The notes under the pieces are model-generated. The model worked only from the letters and a program-made list of their open reading frames with translations. It had not been told where the DNA came from and did no database searches. 64,000 bases of DNA from Anaeramoeba flamelloides. Lineage: Eukaryota; Metamonada; Anaeramoebidae. Below, piece by piece: positions 24,392 to 36,302 of the stretch. The position numbers were made by a program, and so were the translations under genes. Location of the stretch: NCBI GenBank assembly GCA_027625915.1, contig JANTQA010000070.1:9367001-9431000 (forward strand), written 5' to 3'. How positions within the stretch are numbered: position 1 is the stretch's first letter; every line of letters starts with the position of its first letter.

Positions 24392-24639
24392 TGATGGAAA
24401 AATATTTTTCAAAGTCTAGATCTAAATTGAAAATATAATAATAGGAATTAAAATAATTAAACCAAAAAAGGAAATGTATAGTAATATGGGGGTTTCATTA
24501 TGTAAAAAAATTGCCTAGTCAATTTTTCTGGTACAATGGAAAGAGAAAATTTTCCTATTTCTAAAATTACTATTTTTATTACCATCTTGATTTTTTTATA
24601 AAAAAAATCAGTTCAAAAATTAGGTGTGTTGTTAGATTC

Positions 24640-25080
24640 ATAACAAAATTCAAGATCTCAAATATAACTGAAATTTGAGTTTTATTATTTCCCAAAATTG
24701 AGAATTTAATTGTAAGCATTAATAAAAGTGACTTTTTTTCATATTTTTGATGCTCATGTTTTTTTTATTAATGAAAAATGGGCTTTCAGATCTTCAAAAT
24801 CAGTATTAAACAAGTTGAGAGAATTACTATTTGAGGTTTCTTTATTATTCTCTGGGTATTAAGAAAAATTTTATTTAAAAAAAAACCTTTCAACTTATAT
24901 ATTACGATTATAAACTGTTTTTTAACCGATTTTTTCTTTTCTTAAATATGAGACATCAATTTGTAGAAAATTACAAAGTTTTTCATTTTTTAATAAATAG
25001 TGAGGCAAAGATTATCTACAAACACATGTTCTTGGATTTGGAAATATTAGATCTTAACTCTATTTCTAAAACTTTCTTAG
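24640..25080 (+). repeat. Dispersed repeat R6, copy 1
   Basis: It resembles 52670-53040 at TTGAG(A/T)TTTTATTGTAA, the TTAGTAAAAAGTGA-like block, and the region around TTACGATT. The similarity is patchy. The ends are not defined. No gene seen here or in the 25.1-26.1 kb flank. Confidence 0.4.
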
Positions 25081-26171
25081 ACTGATAAATTTAAATAAAA
25101 AAAATTTTTCATTTTATCACCCATCCAAAAAGGGATAAACTTTATTTTAGATAAAATTTTCATTATTAATTCATTGATAGAGTTTTTTTATTTTTTAACT
25201 AATAATTAAAATATTTGTGGAATTTGAAAAAAGAAAAGTTTCATTGCCTAACAAGAAAACAAAAAACATCTATATCTGTATAAATTGGCATTATCACTTA
25301 AAAGTTAAAACTAACTATAGATTTTAGTAATTTTCTTTATATCCATGTTTATATAAAATTAATTCAACTAAATTATTTCAGTAATGTTTTCTTTTTGAAA
25401 CAATAATAATTAAAGTAGACACAAGTTTAAATGTGTTGCTTCTAATTTATAGAACTTTTATATTTAACAATTGATAATAAGAAGAAACTACTTCTCTCAA
25501 TTTTCTATGCAGTATGATATAAAAAAAACTTCAATAAAGAAAGGGTATTGAAAATGAGTTTTGTTAACTTTAATTAAATAATAACATTGTATGAACCTTT
25601 TTCAATTTGATTTACATTATTTTAAAAAAATCTATTTTTACCCAGGTATAGAAATTCCAAAATTCATTCAAATCGGACAAACTCAAGGTTCAAGTTCTCA
25701 ATTGAAGACTTAAATTTCGCCTCCAACAAGAGACGACATAAGTAGTTTCTTTGAACAATTGACTTTGATTTATAAATACTGAAAAATTAGTGACATGATG
25801 TTGAAACTTTTGTAAAAAAAACCAAAATGATTTTTCAAATGAAAAATTCACATAATATCAAGAACGAAAAAGTTAATAAAAATTTTCTCTTGAAAAGAAT
25901 AACACAACCTTTCTATTTTTTTCAATAAACACTTGTGACATTACTTATAATCGATAACTAGGAGATCCCGTTTAAAAAATTTTTATTGTCGAAAATAAAT
26001 TCATTTTTTAAAAAAATTTACTTTCAACAGTTTTACTTTTTTTGAAATCTTAAAGATGAGGTATTAAAAATCCGTTAAACCCTAATTTTGTTTTGTTAAA
26101 CATGTTCCATTTCCTCAAAATCATTTATCATTTTCTTTTAATAACAAAAAATAATTAACAATTTCAAACAG

Positions 26172-27651
26172 CAAAAAAATAAGTGAAAATGTTCCTAGTG
26201 TAACGACTGTCTGGGACTCACTTATGAAAAGAACACTGGAAGAAAAGAACAAACTCAAGGTCAAGAACAAAAACACAAAAACCAAAAAAAGGTTTGCGCT
26301 CGGGTACAATGTCAATATCGATGCGCTTGTACCAGCACTAGATTTCTTCTCGCAGTTTCTTGAATCCCTCAACTTGTCTGTGGAAGAATTAAAGCCACAG
26401 GACAAAAAGGAAATCAATAATGCTAAGGATTTGTTACAAGTCTTTATGTATCATTTCCAAGGCGGGCGAGCTGGCGAGAGGTTTGTGACAGATTCAAATT
26501 TTTTCCGACAGATCACAGACTTCTTTTTATCAAACTGCGAGCATACGCTCCTGCTCGGAGGAAATGCCGGGCTAATGGCGGACTCACTAGCCGAAGGGGG
26601 TCATTGTGTCTTATTAGCGGGTATCGCCGGGCCATATCTGGAAAGGCTGATCCACCAAGACGTGATCTTCCCCAACTGCGAGGACATTCTGAACAACAGC
26701 TACTCGACACCGTTTTTGACAACAAAGCAAGCCAAATGGCTGGATCGAAACGGGATCAATTTAGGAGAAAACAGTGATCAAATCCATTTGATCCTAGAGT
26801 ACACCAAGGGCTCCAAGTTTTGTGGGCTCACATGCCCTCGTGCAAACCGGTTTATCCTTTCAAACGACTATTTTAATGCCGAAATGAAAACGATGAAGCT
26901 GTTCCACAACTATTTGCCGACTTTCAAGCCGACAGACATTGTTGTCACCGGGATCCATCTCGGCGATGGGCTCGAAAGGCAAGACCGGCTCAAGTTGGTC
27001 AACAAATTTCAAAAGAATTTGCAAACGATCGACCCAGAGATCCCGATACACTTTGAATTTTCTTCCGTTGCAAACGAAGACTTCATCCAGCAGATTGTCG
27101 AAAAGATTTTCCCTTATGTTAATTCGCTGGGCATCAACGAACAGGAGATCGCTTCAATTGCTCACACTTTCAAATTGCATGAGAACGACGAAATCGAGTT
27201 AATGCGAAACGCTTACCCCCCAATCGCATTAATTGTCCAAATGATGAAATCCATTCTAGACAAATTCCAAAACACCAAATTGTCCAGAATCCATTTCCAT
27301 TGCTTAGGCTACCACGTGATCGGGCAAATCAAGGAAATATGGGAAGACGCAGAGAATGCAGTGGCTGCTGGATCTATAAAAACGTCCACCCAGGCATGTG
27401 GATTTACAATAAAGGAAGCTTTTGAGATGGAGAATTTCGCCACAAAGAACTTGTTCTTTTCCGAAAACTCTTGGAAATTGGACGAAATCGAGTGGAATAA
27501 TGAGGGCATAATTCGTAACTTTGACCTCGACGATTACAAATTTTTTTGGGCTCCAGTTGCCCCTTGTAAAAATCCCATCAAAACAGTTGGGCTTGGGGAT
27601 GCTATTTCCATAACTGGGTTTATGAATAGTAATATGAAGAAAAAGAATTAA
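26172..27651 (+). CDS. ADPGK: ADP-dependent glucokinase
   Basis: Phosphorylates glucose with ADP as donor (ribokinase-like fold, ADP-specific sugar kinase family). From the Met at 26224: FALGYNVNID (24-33), GGNAG (112-116), a sugar-side DQIHLILEY segment, PRANRFI, SLGINEQE, IHFHCLGYHVIG, STQACGF and the C-terminal TVGLGDAIS (454-462), whose Asp459 is the expected catalytic base. The order and spacing follow animal ADPGK throughout, with no frameshift or intron. Codons for SVTTVWDSLMKR lie in frame upstream and match the family's WDALI segment, so the coding exon probably starts at an AG at 26170-26171 in phase 2. A short 5' exon, in animals a signal or membrane anchor, was not found. The gene is much richer in G+C than the surrounding DNA. 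Confidence 0.93.
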
Positions 27652-29014
27652 ATAAAAAATTTTGATTCATTTCATTTTATTATTATTTTCCTTAACTAAA
27701 AAATAAATTTTTAATAAAACTATTTTAATTAAGTGTTAGTTTTTTTGAATTAATTCATATTTTTCTTTTGATGAAAATTTTGGAAATTAATTTTTTTGAA
27801 ATTATTGAACCACTTTTTATTGGATTATGAAGAAAAAAAGACCAGTTTTTTTCAAAATAAAATTTTAAAAATAATTATCATTCGAGAAAAAAGTTAAATA
27901 AGGTTTTTATAATGGAACCTTAATAAACAAAATTTCATAATAAATGGCCCAATTTTTATTTATTTATTTTTTTTTTTTTTATTTTAAGACAAAAAATTAA
28001 TATTTCGGGTGTATATTTATTAATGTTAAAAGAGTAATTTGTTCATTCTAATAGATAACTTCAATTTATAAAAATATTTTTCTTAAAATTTGATTTTTAA
28101 TGGACCAATTATTTTGAAATGGAGTTTAGAATCAACGAAATCACAGAAACCTGAAAATGAAAAGTAAAATCAATGGAATGATGAAATAAATTGAAGAGAA
28201 GGAACAATTCGGAATTATATTATTTTCAATCAAATCAACAAATTAAAATTTAGATGTATTTTTTTCTCCGATCAGATGATTTTTTTTGGAGATCACAAAA
28301 ATAATTTAATTTTTTTTACAAATATTTAGTAATAGATCAATTAAAAAAAAACCCTAACTAAATGATAAGATTAGATAAAAATATTTGTTGATATTCTTAT
28401 CCTATATTTTCTCTTTAATGTTGTTTTTTTTCTCTTGTCAATTAATCAAATTTTTCATTTTGGATAAGATTTTCAATTAACTTTTGTTGAAAACGAGTTA
28501 AAAAATAAAACTATTGAAATTAATATACTTGAAAAAAGGATTTTATATTTAAATAACTTATAAAAATATTAATGAGAAACTTTATATGTTTAAATATTTT
28601 GTCCAAATTGTTTTTATTTTTTTACAAAAAAAAAACTCAAAAAATAGATGCAAAATGTGTAAACTTCATGATTATGAAAAAAAAATTATTTGTTCATTAT
28701 ACACTTTTTAATAACTTCAATTAAAATAAACATGATTCTTTAATAAAATATCTTTCTTAAAAAAAATATTTTTAAAGATATTTTACAATTTGAAGTTGTA
28801 AAATCAAATTTTCCAGGTCATTTTAATAGTTTTTTTCAAATTGAATAGTAAAAAATTTAGATATTTTATTTTTAACAGTTAAGAGGCCATTTCATTATAT
28901 TTGAAAAGTATTTTAAATTTAATCAATATCTAAAAAATAGGGAATCAATTAATATGACAATTAAAGTTTTATCTGTTCTTTTAAATTAGAAAATCTATTT
29001 TTTTTTTTGATTTT
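27652..29014. other. Gene-free AT-rich stretch
   Basis: No gene or bounded repeat recognised. Confidence 0.5.
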
Positions 29015-29385
29015 TCGTTAGGTTTTTTTTAATTTTTGAAATAAACAGAAAATTTTTATAAATTTTCGGTTTATAACAAAAAGTAAAAAAAACCTAGGAC
29101 ACTTTTATAGATTTTTTTTAATTTGAGAAATAAAAAGAAAATTTTAGAATGTTTTATTTTATTTGTCAAATTTGTAAATATCATTTAGGTTATCCAGATT
29201 TCAAAAGAATTGACTATAATCTTTGATTTTCCTCTATATTTTTGAATTACAGGAAAACAAGGTCCTCTACAGCACTTGACGGACACTTATGTTAGGTTTT
29301 TTTTAATTTTTGTTATGATTGGAAAATCAATAGATTTTCGTAAGAAAAACAAAAATTACAAAAAAAAACAAGGACACTTAATATT
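29015..29385. repeat. Hairpin-module array
   Basis: Successive foldbacks of the same kinds as at 21074-21250. One starts CGTTAGGTTTTTTTTAATTT near 29018 and closes with AAAAAAACCTAGGACACTT. A degenerate module a lies at 29190-29255 (TTATCCAGATTTCAAAAGAA with its complement). Then comes GTCCTCTACAGCACTTGACGG, then a module containing GGAAAATCAATAGATTTTCG and closing with AAGGACACTTA. Confidence 0.65.
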
Positions 29386-29966
29386 TATCATCAGTTATTT
29401 TTTTTTTCATAATTGAGTTTTTTTATATGAGTAGAGTGTTTTCAAAACTATTAGTTATTATCTATATTCAAGTAAATATCCAAAAGTAGAATTGAAACAA
29501 AATTCATTGCCACATCCATTTTAAAAATTTTATCCTAAAATATACCTTTTTTTTTTGATTAGAGACTTTTAAAATCGTAGTACTATTAACAACAATAAAT
29601 ACAACACCCTCAAGATTGTTAAGAACTGGAATAAGATTCTATGGAAAATAATCTTGATTAACATGCATGAAATGGTAATTGAAACTGTAGTTTTGTTTAA
29701 TTTTTTTTTTTTCAATTTTATTTTTTCATTGAGTGTTGTCTAGCTTCTTATTCATGTCAAATTAATTCAAAAAAGTTGAGACCTATTTTAAGATGAATTA
29801 CTCTATTTGTCTTCCACTCACTTTCGTTTCTAAATCTCCTTGCATAATTTGATTTGATATTAATTTACTTGTTTCATTTTTCACTCATTTATCATTAATA
29901 ACAAAATTACTCACTTAAATTAACTTGTAAAAACAAATATTCTTTTGGTTTTCTCAAGAAAGAAGA

Positions 29967-30844
29967 ATGTCAATTGATTTTTCAACCGAAAATGGTTTTT
30001 ATTTTCTCCTATTCTTCTTGTTAACAACTGCGGTTTAATTTCGTTCATTAAATTTTTATTTTTATTTCTTAAAAAAACAAAAAAAAAAAAAGAATCAAAG
30101 TTTGCAAATAAAATTGTTGACAATAATGACCCAGAAGTGAACCCAATCTCAAGAAAACGTGATTGTCAACATTCAAATTTAAAAAGCGATAATAATGATC
30201 AAGAAAACAACAAAAAAATGAGAACAAATGGATCAACAAACGTAACCCAGCCAAAAGGCAAACATAAAAAAACTACAACCAAACATAAAAAGAAAACAAA
30301 AAAAAAGAAAAAGAAAAAGAAAAAAACCACTTCATCTTCTTCTTCAAAAAAGAAAATCAAAGATCATCATAAAAAGAAAAAGAGTCGTCACCATAAGCAT
30401 AAGAATAAGCATAAGCATAAGCATAAAAACAAAAATCAAAAGAAAAAAAAAGATCCAAATGAAAAAGAAAATAACACTTCCGATATAAACCCATTCTTAA
30501 TGATGCAAGAATTGTTTCAAGATATAAACCAAAGCACAAAACTCAATCCCTTGGTAAACGCCAGAATTGAACGTGAAAAACGATCAATAGAGCTTGTAAG
30601 GGAGATCCAGTACCAACAAAAAAAAATTGTCAAAAATGAAAAAACAGTCAAAGAATACACACCGCCTGAATGCTCAATCTGCTTGGACGAGATTGAAGAA
30701 GACGGGGTTTCAACAGTCTGCGGACACGTTTTCCATGATGACTGTATAAGGGATTGGTTATCACGGAAACAGATCTGCCCAAATTGCAATGAAAAAGTCA
30801 TTACAGAGGATCTTGAGAAAATATATTTTACCAAGCTTAATTAA
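29967..30844 (+). CDS. Lys/His-rich RING-H2 finger protein, likely E3 ubiquitin ligase
   Basis: The C-terminus holds a complete RING-H2 finger (about 30668-30790): C-SI-C, then VCGHVFHDDC, then CPNC, giving the C3H2C3 ligand order. RING fingers of this type bind E2 enzymes, so a ubiquitin-ligase role is expected; the substrate is unknown. The N-terminal half is strongly basic, with Lys runs and alternating Lys-His units encoded by a CATAAG-type microsatellite (30390-30425); nuclear localisation is plausible. Proposed start: ATG at 29967 (MSIDFSTEN), exon to 29994, an intron 29995-30092 (weak GTTTTT donor, AAAAAG acceptor), then 30093-30844 reading ESKFANKIVDNNDPEV. The 5' exon is tentative; everything from 30137 on is firm. 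There is no ATG in frame between 29978 and 30200. Confidence 0.8.
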
Positions 30845-31910
30845 AGCATTGGTTCAATTAAATAAATTATGGTTATTTTACAAAACTTTGCCAAAAAAGC
30901 GTCTCGGTAAAACAGTAAATAAACTCAAACAGGACTGTTTTTCGAATAATTTATTAAAAACATATATTTTGTCACACTTTTTGAACAATGGCTTTTTTGG
31001 TTATGCAATACAATATTAAGCAACTACCCGCTTGACAAAAAATATTCTAGTAAATTTAATAGTAAATAAGATGAATTTTTTGTGCCAAATCATAGGTGGT
31101 GTGCTTGCAAATAAATCGTTTTATCATTATCAATTATGAATATACTATCAAAGCTTTCTTAAATTTTATTGTTTTTGATTAGAGTTAATAATAAAATGCA
31201 AGAAAGCTAAACCAATTAATTGTATTTATATTTATTTTTATTTTTATTTTTATACACAACTTTTGAAAAAAAAATCAAATAATTAATGAATAACAAACCT
31301 GGAAGAAGGAACAGAACATTTTTATTTTGGAAAAAATCGGTTGAGTAATTTTTCAGAAAAAAAAAAAAAAGAATCTTTATTTTTGGTTCTTTTTTTATCA
31401 AGAAAACTCAAGAATCGAATAATTAGCATTATTCCACAGTAACAATCGTACATATATTTAATTTAATTTCTAATATTTGAACTATTTAAAGATTTTTCTA
31501 AATATTTGATTTTGAATGATATTTAAGTGTTTGTTTTAATATTTAATTTCTAAAAATATCTTGAAATAATGTAATTTAATTAAATTATACAATGTGAAAT
31601 TGATTTTGGCACTTGAAAAAAAAGAAAAAAAAAAGACCAGAGTCTGAAATACAGCAATGGATTGAAATATATTAAAATAAAACTATTAAATTGTTTTTGA
31701 AACATTGGCATGGATTTTAAAAGTCATATTATATTTCGACCTGTTTGCACAAAAGGAAATATGTTTTTAAATGTATAATTTTCATTGTTTTGTCTAGGTA
31801 TATAGTCAAATCATCATAATTGTTTCCAATAAGCCAAGTAAAGTTCATTTTGAAGTATAATTTTATACAGAGCACTAATATTACATTTAAGTTTTCAAAA
31901 TTGTTAAGTA
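30845..31910. other. Intergenic, no gene seen
   Basis: AT-rich, with a (TTTTTA)n-like stretch near 31220-31255. A short frame at 30789-31019 overlaps the RING gene and looks fortuitous. Confidence 0.5.
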
Positions 31911-32448
31911 AACTAAAATTCAACATTATCCACACACTTAAAACAGTTCCAAACAACCACAGTAATATAATTTCATTTAAATTGGTAATAATTTTGATTT
32001 TTGAAAAATATGACAAGTATTTTTTCATCTTTGAGTTTTTTGTTTGTATTTCATTTTCTTTTTTGAATTACTTTACTTATTTCATTAGATCAAAAATACT
32101 TTGAAAGATTGATATGATGTTAACTTGAGCTTCTTTCAAAGAGAAGAAACGAAATAAAATTAGTTTATTCTATAAGGTTAGATAAAGCAATAATTGTGAA
32201 AAGAATTAAAAAAAAAAATACTAATGTATTTTTTTGTTTTGCTCTCTCCAAATTTTTTAACATACCTGTTATTTAGTAGTATTTATAATTTTTTTATTTT
32301 CTGTATTGTGAGTTATTGTGATTTATTAATAATTGTTAACATTTCAATTAGAGAATGGTTCTAATTTGGCTTTTCTTAATGAATTTATCAATTAAGATTT
32401 TTTTGAATACAATCGATTTTGGTGTGTTAAAATTTTTAAATTGGGGGT
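31911..32448 (-). mobile_element. TA-flanked element H, copy 3
   Basis: A full-length relative of 17940-18473, in the same orientation. It starts AACTAAAATTCAACATTATC and shares the inner block TTTTTTTGTTTTGCTCTCTCC. It ends TTAAATTGGGGGT with TA following. It is more diverged from copy 1 than copy 2 is. Confidence 0.75.
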
Positions 32449-32569
32449 TAATTTGGTAATATTATTTCTGACCTTTGGTTAGGAAAAATATGAAATATAA
32501 ATAAATATTCTTATCCTCTGCAGAGGTAAGGATAATTTATTATATTTTGGCTTTATTGGATTTTTTTTT

Positions 32570-32745
32570 TATTTTTTTTTATCTTTTTCTCTTGTCTTAT
32601 TTAAAAGAAAATGGTACGGTTTCAATCCATAAAATATTCATCTAAAACAAATTAAACTGGTGTTACAAAAAAAATGAGCATGTAATCCTCATAAGGGATT
32701 TTCTCGATATAGATAATATTCATTTTTTTTTTGTTTTTTTTTAGG
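32570..32745 (+). repeat. Dispersed repeat R5, copy 1
   Basis: It resembles 44155-44330: TTTATCTTTTTCTCTTGTCT, then AAAAGAAAATG, CCATAAAATATTCATCAAAA-like sequence, a TTTTACAAAAAAAATGA block and a TTTTCATTTTTTTT end. The ends are undefined. Confidence 0.5.
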
Positions 32746-35083
32746 TTTAAGCATTTTTTAATTCCAACAAAAAATCTTCGACCTCTTTTATTGCTTTAGA
32801 CGAGTTTAAAATTCATCCAATAGCCTATAAATTTTTAAAAATATGTAAGAATTTTTTAAAATAATAATCCAATTGTAAAATATTCGAAAGATTTTCATTA
32901 TAAAAATTCATTATAAAAAAAAATTTTTTTTTGTGTAATACAAAAGTAAAAAAAAAAAAAGTAATTTATTATTATTATTGATGGAAGAAGTGTAAATTAC
33001 ACTCTAAATATACTTTTACTTAATTTTACTCAAAGATAATTCAAGCTTAAAATGATAGATTTAACGATTTTTCAACGGAAAGACACACTCAAATTTTTTT
33101 ATGTTCAAAAAGCAAAAGAAAAAAATTGAAAAGCAAAAAGGAATAAGAAAAAGAAAAAAAAAAGACATTTAAAAAGGAAGTTTATAATAAGTAATTGGTA
33201 GAAAATCAACAAAAACAACCAATGACATCTTTTATTAAGGACTCCAAAACATCAGTCAGAATACTTTTGGTTGATTTATTAATTTGATAATTGATCATGA
33301 ATGTTCACTTGGGGATCGTTATTTAATTGTGTAGTTTCAATTTTTTTTTTGATCTGATTTGCTTTTATTGTTTGACAATTTTTAGCCTTTGCTTTTTAGT
33401 TTTTTATTTTCTAGTTACTGTATACTTTCGAGTTTCATTTTCACAGTATTAGAAAGTAACCACTGGAATCCTTTTTCCTTGTAACTATTCCCAATATAAA
33501 AAAGAATACACCAGGCGAGAATGGAAAAAATTAAAAAAAGGTTATTTAAATTGGTTTCTTTGGGTTCTGTAAGGGTAAAATTTCTTTTGATAATAATTTT
33601 TTATTTCAATAAATGAATTTTTTTTTTTTTTTTTATTTTTCGACAAGGATAATAATATATTTATAGGAGATAAAAAATTGAGATAACTCGAAGATTTTGT
33701 TATATTTTTATCTATAATATATTAGAATATAAAAAAAACTAAAATATGAAAATTATTGAATTATCTAGATAGCAATTATCCATGTTTATTTCTAATTGAA
33801 AGGTTGGGGTTTTTGTTTTAAGTAAATTTTACAATAGAAATGAAATTCGATCAAAATTTTTCATAAATTTCACATTACGCTATTGATAAAACTTGTGTAA
33901 AATATTTACTTTATTTTTCGAGAAGAATTTTAATATTTTGATCCTTTATTTTTGTATTTTTGTTTTTTAATAATAGAACTTTAAAAAACCAATAACATAT
34001 TTATTTATTGTTTATTGTCAGTTACCTAATTCGTTAATATATTTTTTGATTGAAAACAGAAATACTGTTTTTAATTTTGAAATATAAATTAAAGTTTTCG
34101 GCATGATTGTTTTTTAGAAGATATAATTTTAATTGTCAAAAAATCAATTTCCCTTCCTGTAAAAAAAGGTTAAATATGATTTTTAATTTTAGGCTTTATC
34201 AAAAATAAAAAGTAAAATCAATTAAAAGAAGAAATAAATAAATTTTAAAGAATAATCCATATTATTTTCAATAAAACCAAAAAAAAAGCAATTTAAATCT
34301 CCTTTAGTATCAATTTCTCAAATAGAGTGGTTTTGGAGATCTGTAATAAAGTTGAATTTTTTCTACAAATTATAAATCAAATTGATAAATCAAAATAAAA
34401 ACCAATACCAAAAGATGATATAACGAAAAAAATCCTTATTAAGATAAATCCTATATTTTATTTTTAAATTATTAGATTTATTTCATGTTTATCAGTGATA
34501 AATAGTTTTCAACTTTTTTTCCATATCCACTTTTTTACCTGAATAGTAATAACTATTAAGTTCAAATGGTTTTTAATTGTATATTTGTAATAGAAAATAT
34601 TATTCAAATCTATTTTTATCTTTTAACCCATTGATTTGATTTTTATATAAGGTTTTTTATTGAATTTATACAAAATATTTTTGAATAAATAATAATTGTC
34701 AAAATTTCGCTTGTAGATAATTCACTTAATGTGTAGGTTTAATCAGAACCCTTATCTTATTTTCACATTTATAGATTGAACAAGAAAAATTTTTTTTACA
34801 AATGGATAATAGACAAAAAACTAATGTACTTGAAACAAAACACAAGTTTTTGTTGAAAAAATGAAAAAAATTTGTTCAAGGCCCGAGAATTTTTGAGGTA
34901 CCTTATTCTATTAATAGTCTCCAAAAAAAACACAACTTAACAAAATTTGAATACAATACTTTTTAGATTATAGGTTTAATTGAGATTTTGTGGATTTACG
35001 CTTTCTCATGAAAAAATTATTCATTTTTTCTAATTTTGCTGAACGAATCGTTTTTTTTTCAAAGTGATTAGAGAATTGCCTTA
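32746..35083. other. Gene-free AT-rich stretch
   Basis: No convincing gene or bounded repeat seen; there are several poly-T tracts. Confidence 0.5.
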
Positions 35084-35812
35084 ATGACAAACCAAGGTAC
35101 AATTTCCATTGACGAGTTTGTCAGAATCCAAACAGAATTATTAGAATTAAAACAACAAAAGTATGAACTTATTTCAAAAAATAAGCATTTGACTCAAAAA
35201 TTTACCGAATCTGACAAGCAAATAAATGAATTAAATAAAAAAGTCGCAACTTTTAATAAAACAATTAATAAAAGTAGAAACAAAAAACAATATTTGTCAC
35301 TCTTGCAACAATTCGAAGACCTTAAAAGCAAATTAAAAAAGAAGAAAAGGCAGCTCAAAGATTGCAAAAAACAAAAACAAGAACTTGAAAAAAAACAGGA
35401 AGATTTCCAAAAGCAAAAGGAGCAACAAGAACAGCAACAACAAAAGCAACTACAAGACCAGCAAGAACAACAACAACGACAACAAAAAGACCAGCAAGAA
35501 CAACAACAACAACAAAAAGTTCAAGAGCAGCAACAACAAAATCAACAGCAAGAGCAACAACAAGAACAACAGCAAGAGCAACAAAAGGATCAAGACAAAC
35601 AGCAAGAACAGCAACAAGAACAACAGCAAGAGCAACAACAAGAAGAACAAAAGAAAAGAGAAAAAAAACAAGAATTAGAACAAGAAAATCAACAGAAACA
35701 ATCTTTAATTGATCAAATAAAATTGGTTTGTCAACAGAACCAATCCCAAATTTTTATTGATGGAAAAGGTTTGGGATTTTTTCAGAATTCTTTCCGTTTG
35801 TTAGTACTTTGA
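35084..35812 (+). CDS. Gln-rich coiled-coil protein
   Basis: Not assigned to a family. This 242-residue protein starts MTNQGTISIDEFVRIQTELL after a clean TTAATG context. Residues 8-110 are heptad-rich and should form a coiled coil. Residues 108-205 are almost pure Gln with Glu, Lys and Asp, encoded by a CAA/CAG/GAA tract (about 35405-35690) that is probably length-variable. A short non-repetitive tail, QSLIDQIKLVCQQNQSQIF, ends at TGA. The tail contains FIDGKGLGFFQNSF, which may be the true end or may run into an unrecognised intron. A scaffold or self-associating role is possible but not demonstrated. Confidence 0.7.
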   Translation: MTNQGTISIDEFVRIQTELLELKQQKYELISKNKHLTQKFTESDKQINELNKKVATFNKTINKSRNKKQYLSLLQQFEDLKSKLKKKKRQLKDCKKQKQELEKKQEDFQKQKEQQEQQQQKQLQDQQEQQQRQQKDQQEQQQQQKVQEQQQQNQQQEQQQEQQQEQQKDQDKQQEQQQEQQQEQQQEEQKKREKKQELEQENQQKQSLIDQIKLVCQQNQSQIFIDGKGLGFFQNSFRLLVL

Positions 35813-35924
35813 AACAAAAAAAAAACTTTTTAAAAAAACACAACATTTCAATTTTTATCAAAAAAGCCACCCTAAAAAAGAAGCGACTTTTAACAAACAA
35901 AAACAAGAAATTAAATTTTCAATA

Positions 35925-36065
35925 TGAGTAGAGCCATTTTAAAAAGTGGGACAAAAAAGTTTTTAACAAAGGCCGAAAAATAGTTCTACTTGGGGTCTAA
36001 TAACTGTTTTTAACATATTTTTTGTTAGCCTTGTTGAAACACTTTTTTAAAAAAAACTATTGGTT
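35925..36065 (-). repeat. Short fragment of repeat R7
   Basis: AGTAGAGCCATTTTAAAAAG and the following GGACAAAAAAGTTTTT resemble 49025-49070. It is inverted relative to the long copy at 7600-8700. Confidence 0.4.
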
Positions 36066-36302
36066 TAAGTGACATTTTTTTATCAAAAAATAAAATAATA
36101 TAAGGGAGAAATTTCCATTTCAAAAGATTTCTTTGAAAAAAAAAGAAAAAAAGAATCATAAATAAGTCAAGTTTTCTTTCAAAAATGTCTAATTAAATCA
36201 CAACTTTCAAAAATACCTTCCTGTACAAAACTATTTAACTTCGGTCTCGAAAAAAATTGAAATTTTCAAGAATAATAAAGATAATTTTGGTATTTACTTT
36301 TG

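Noticed and set aside
35450-35678. Leu-rich and Asn/Lys-rich frames over the Gln tract
   Set aside because: Shifted or antisense readings of the CAA/CAG microsatellite.
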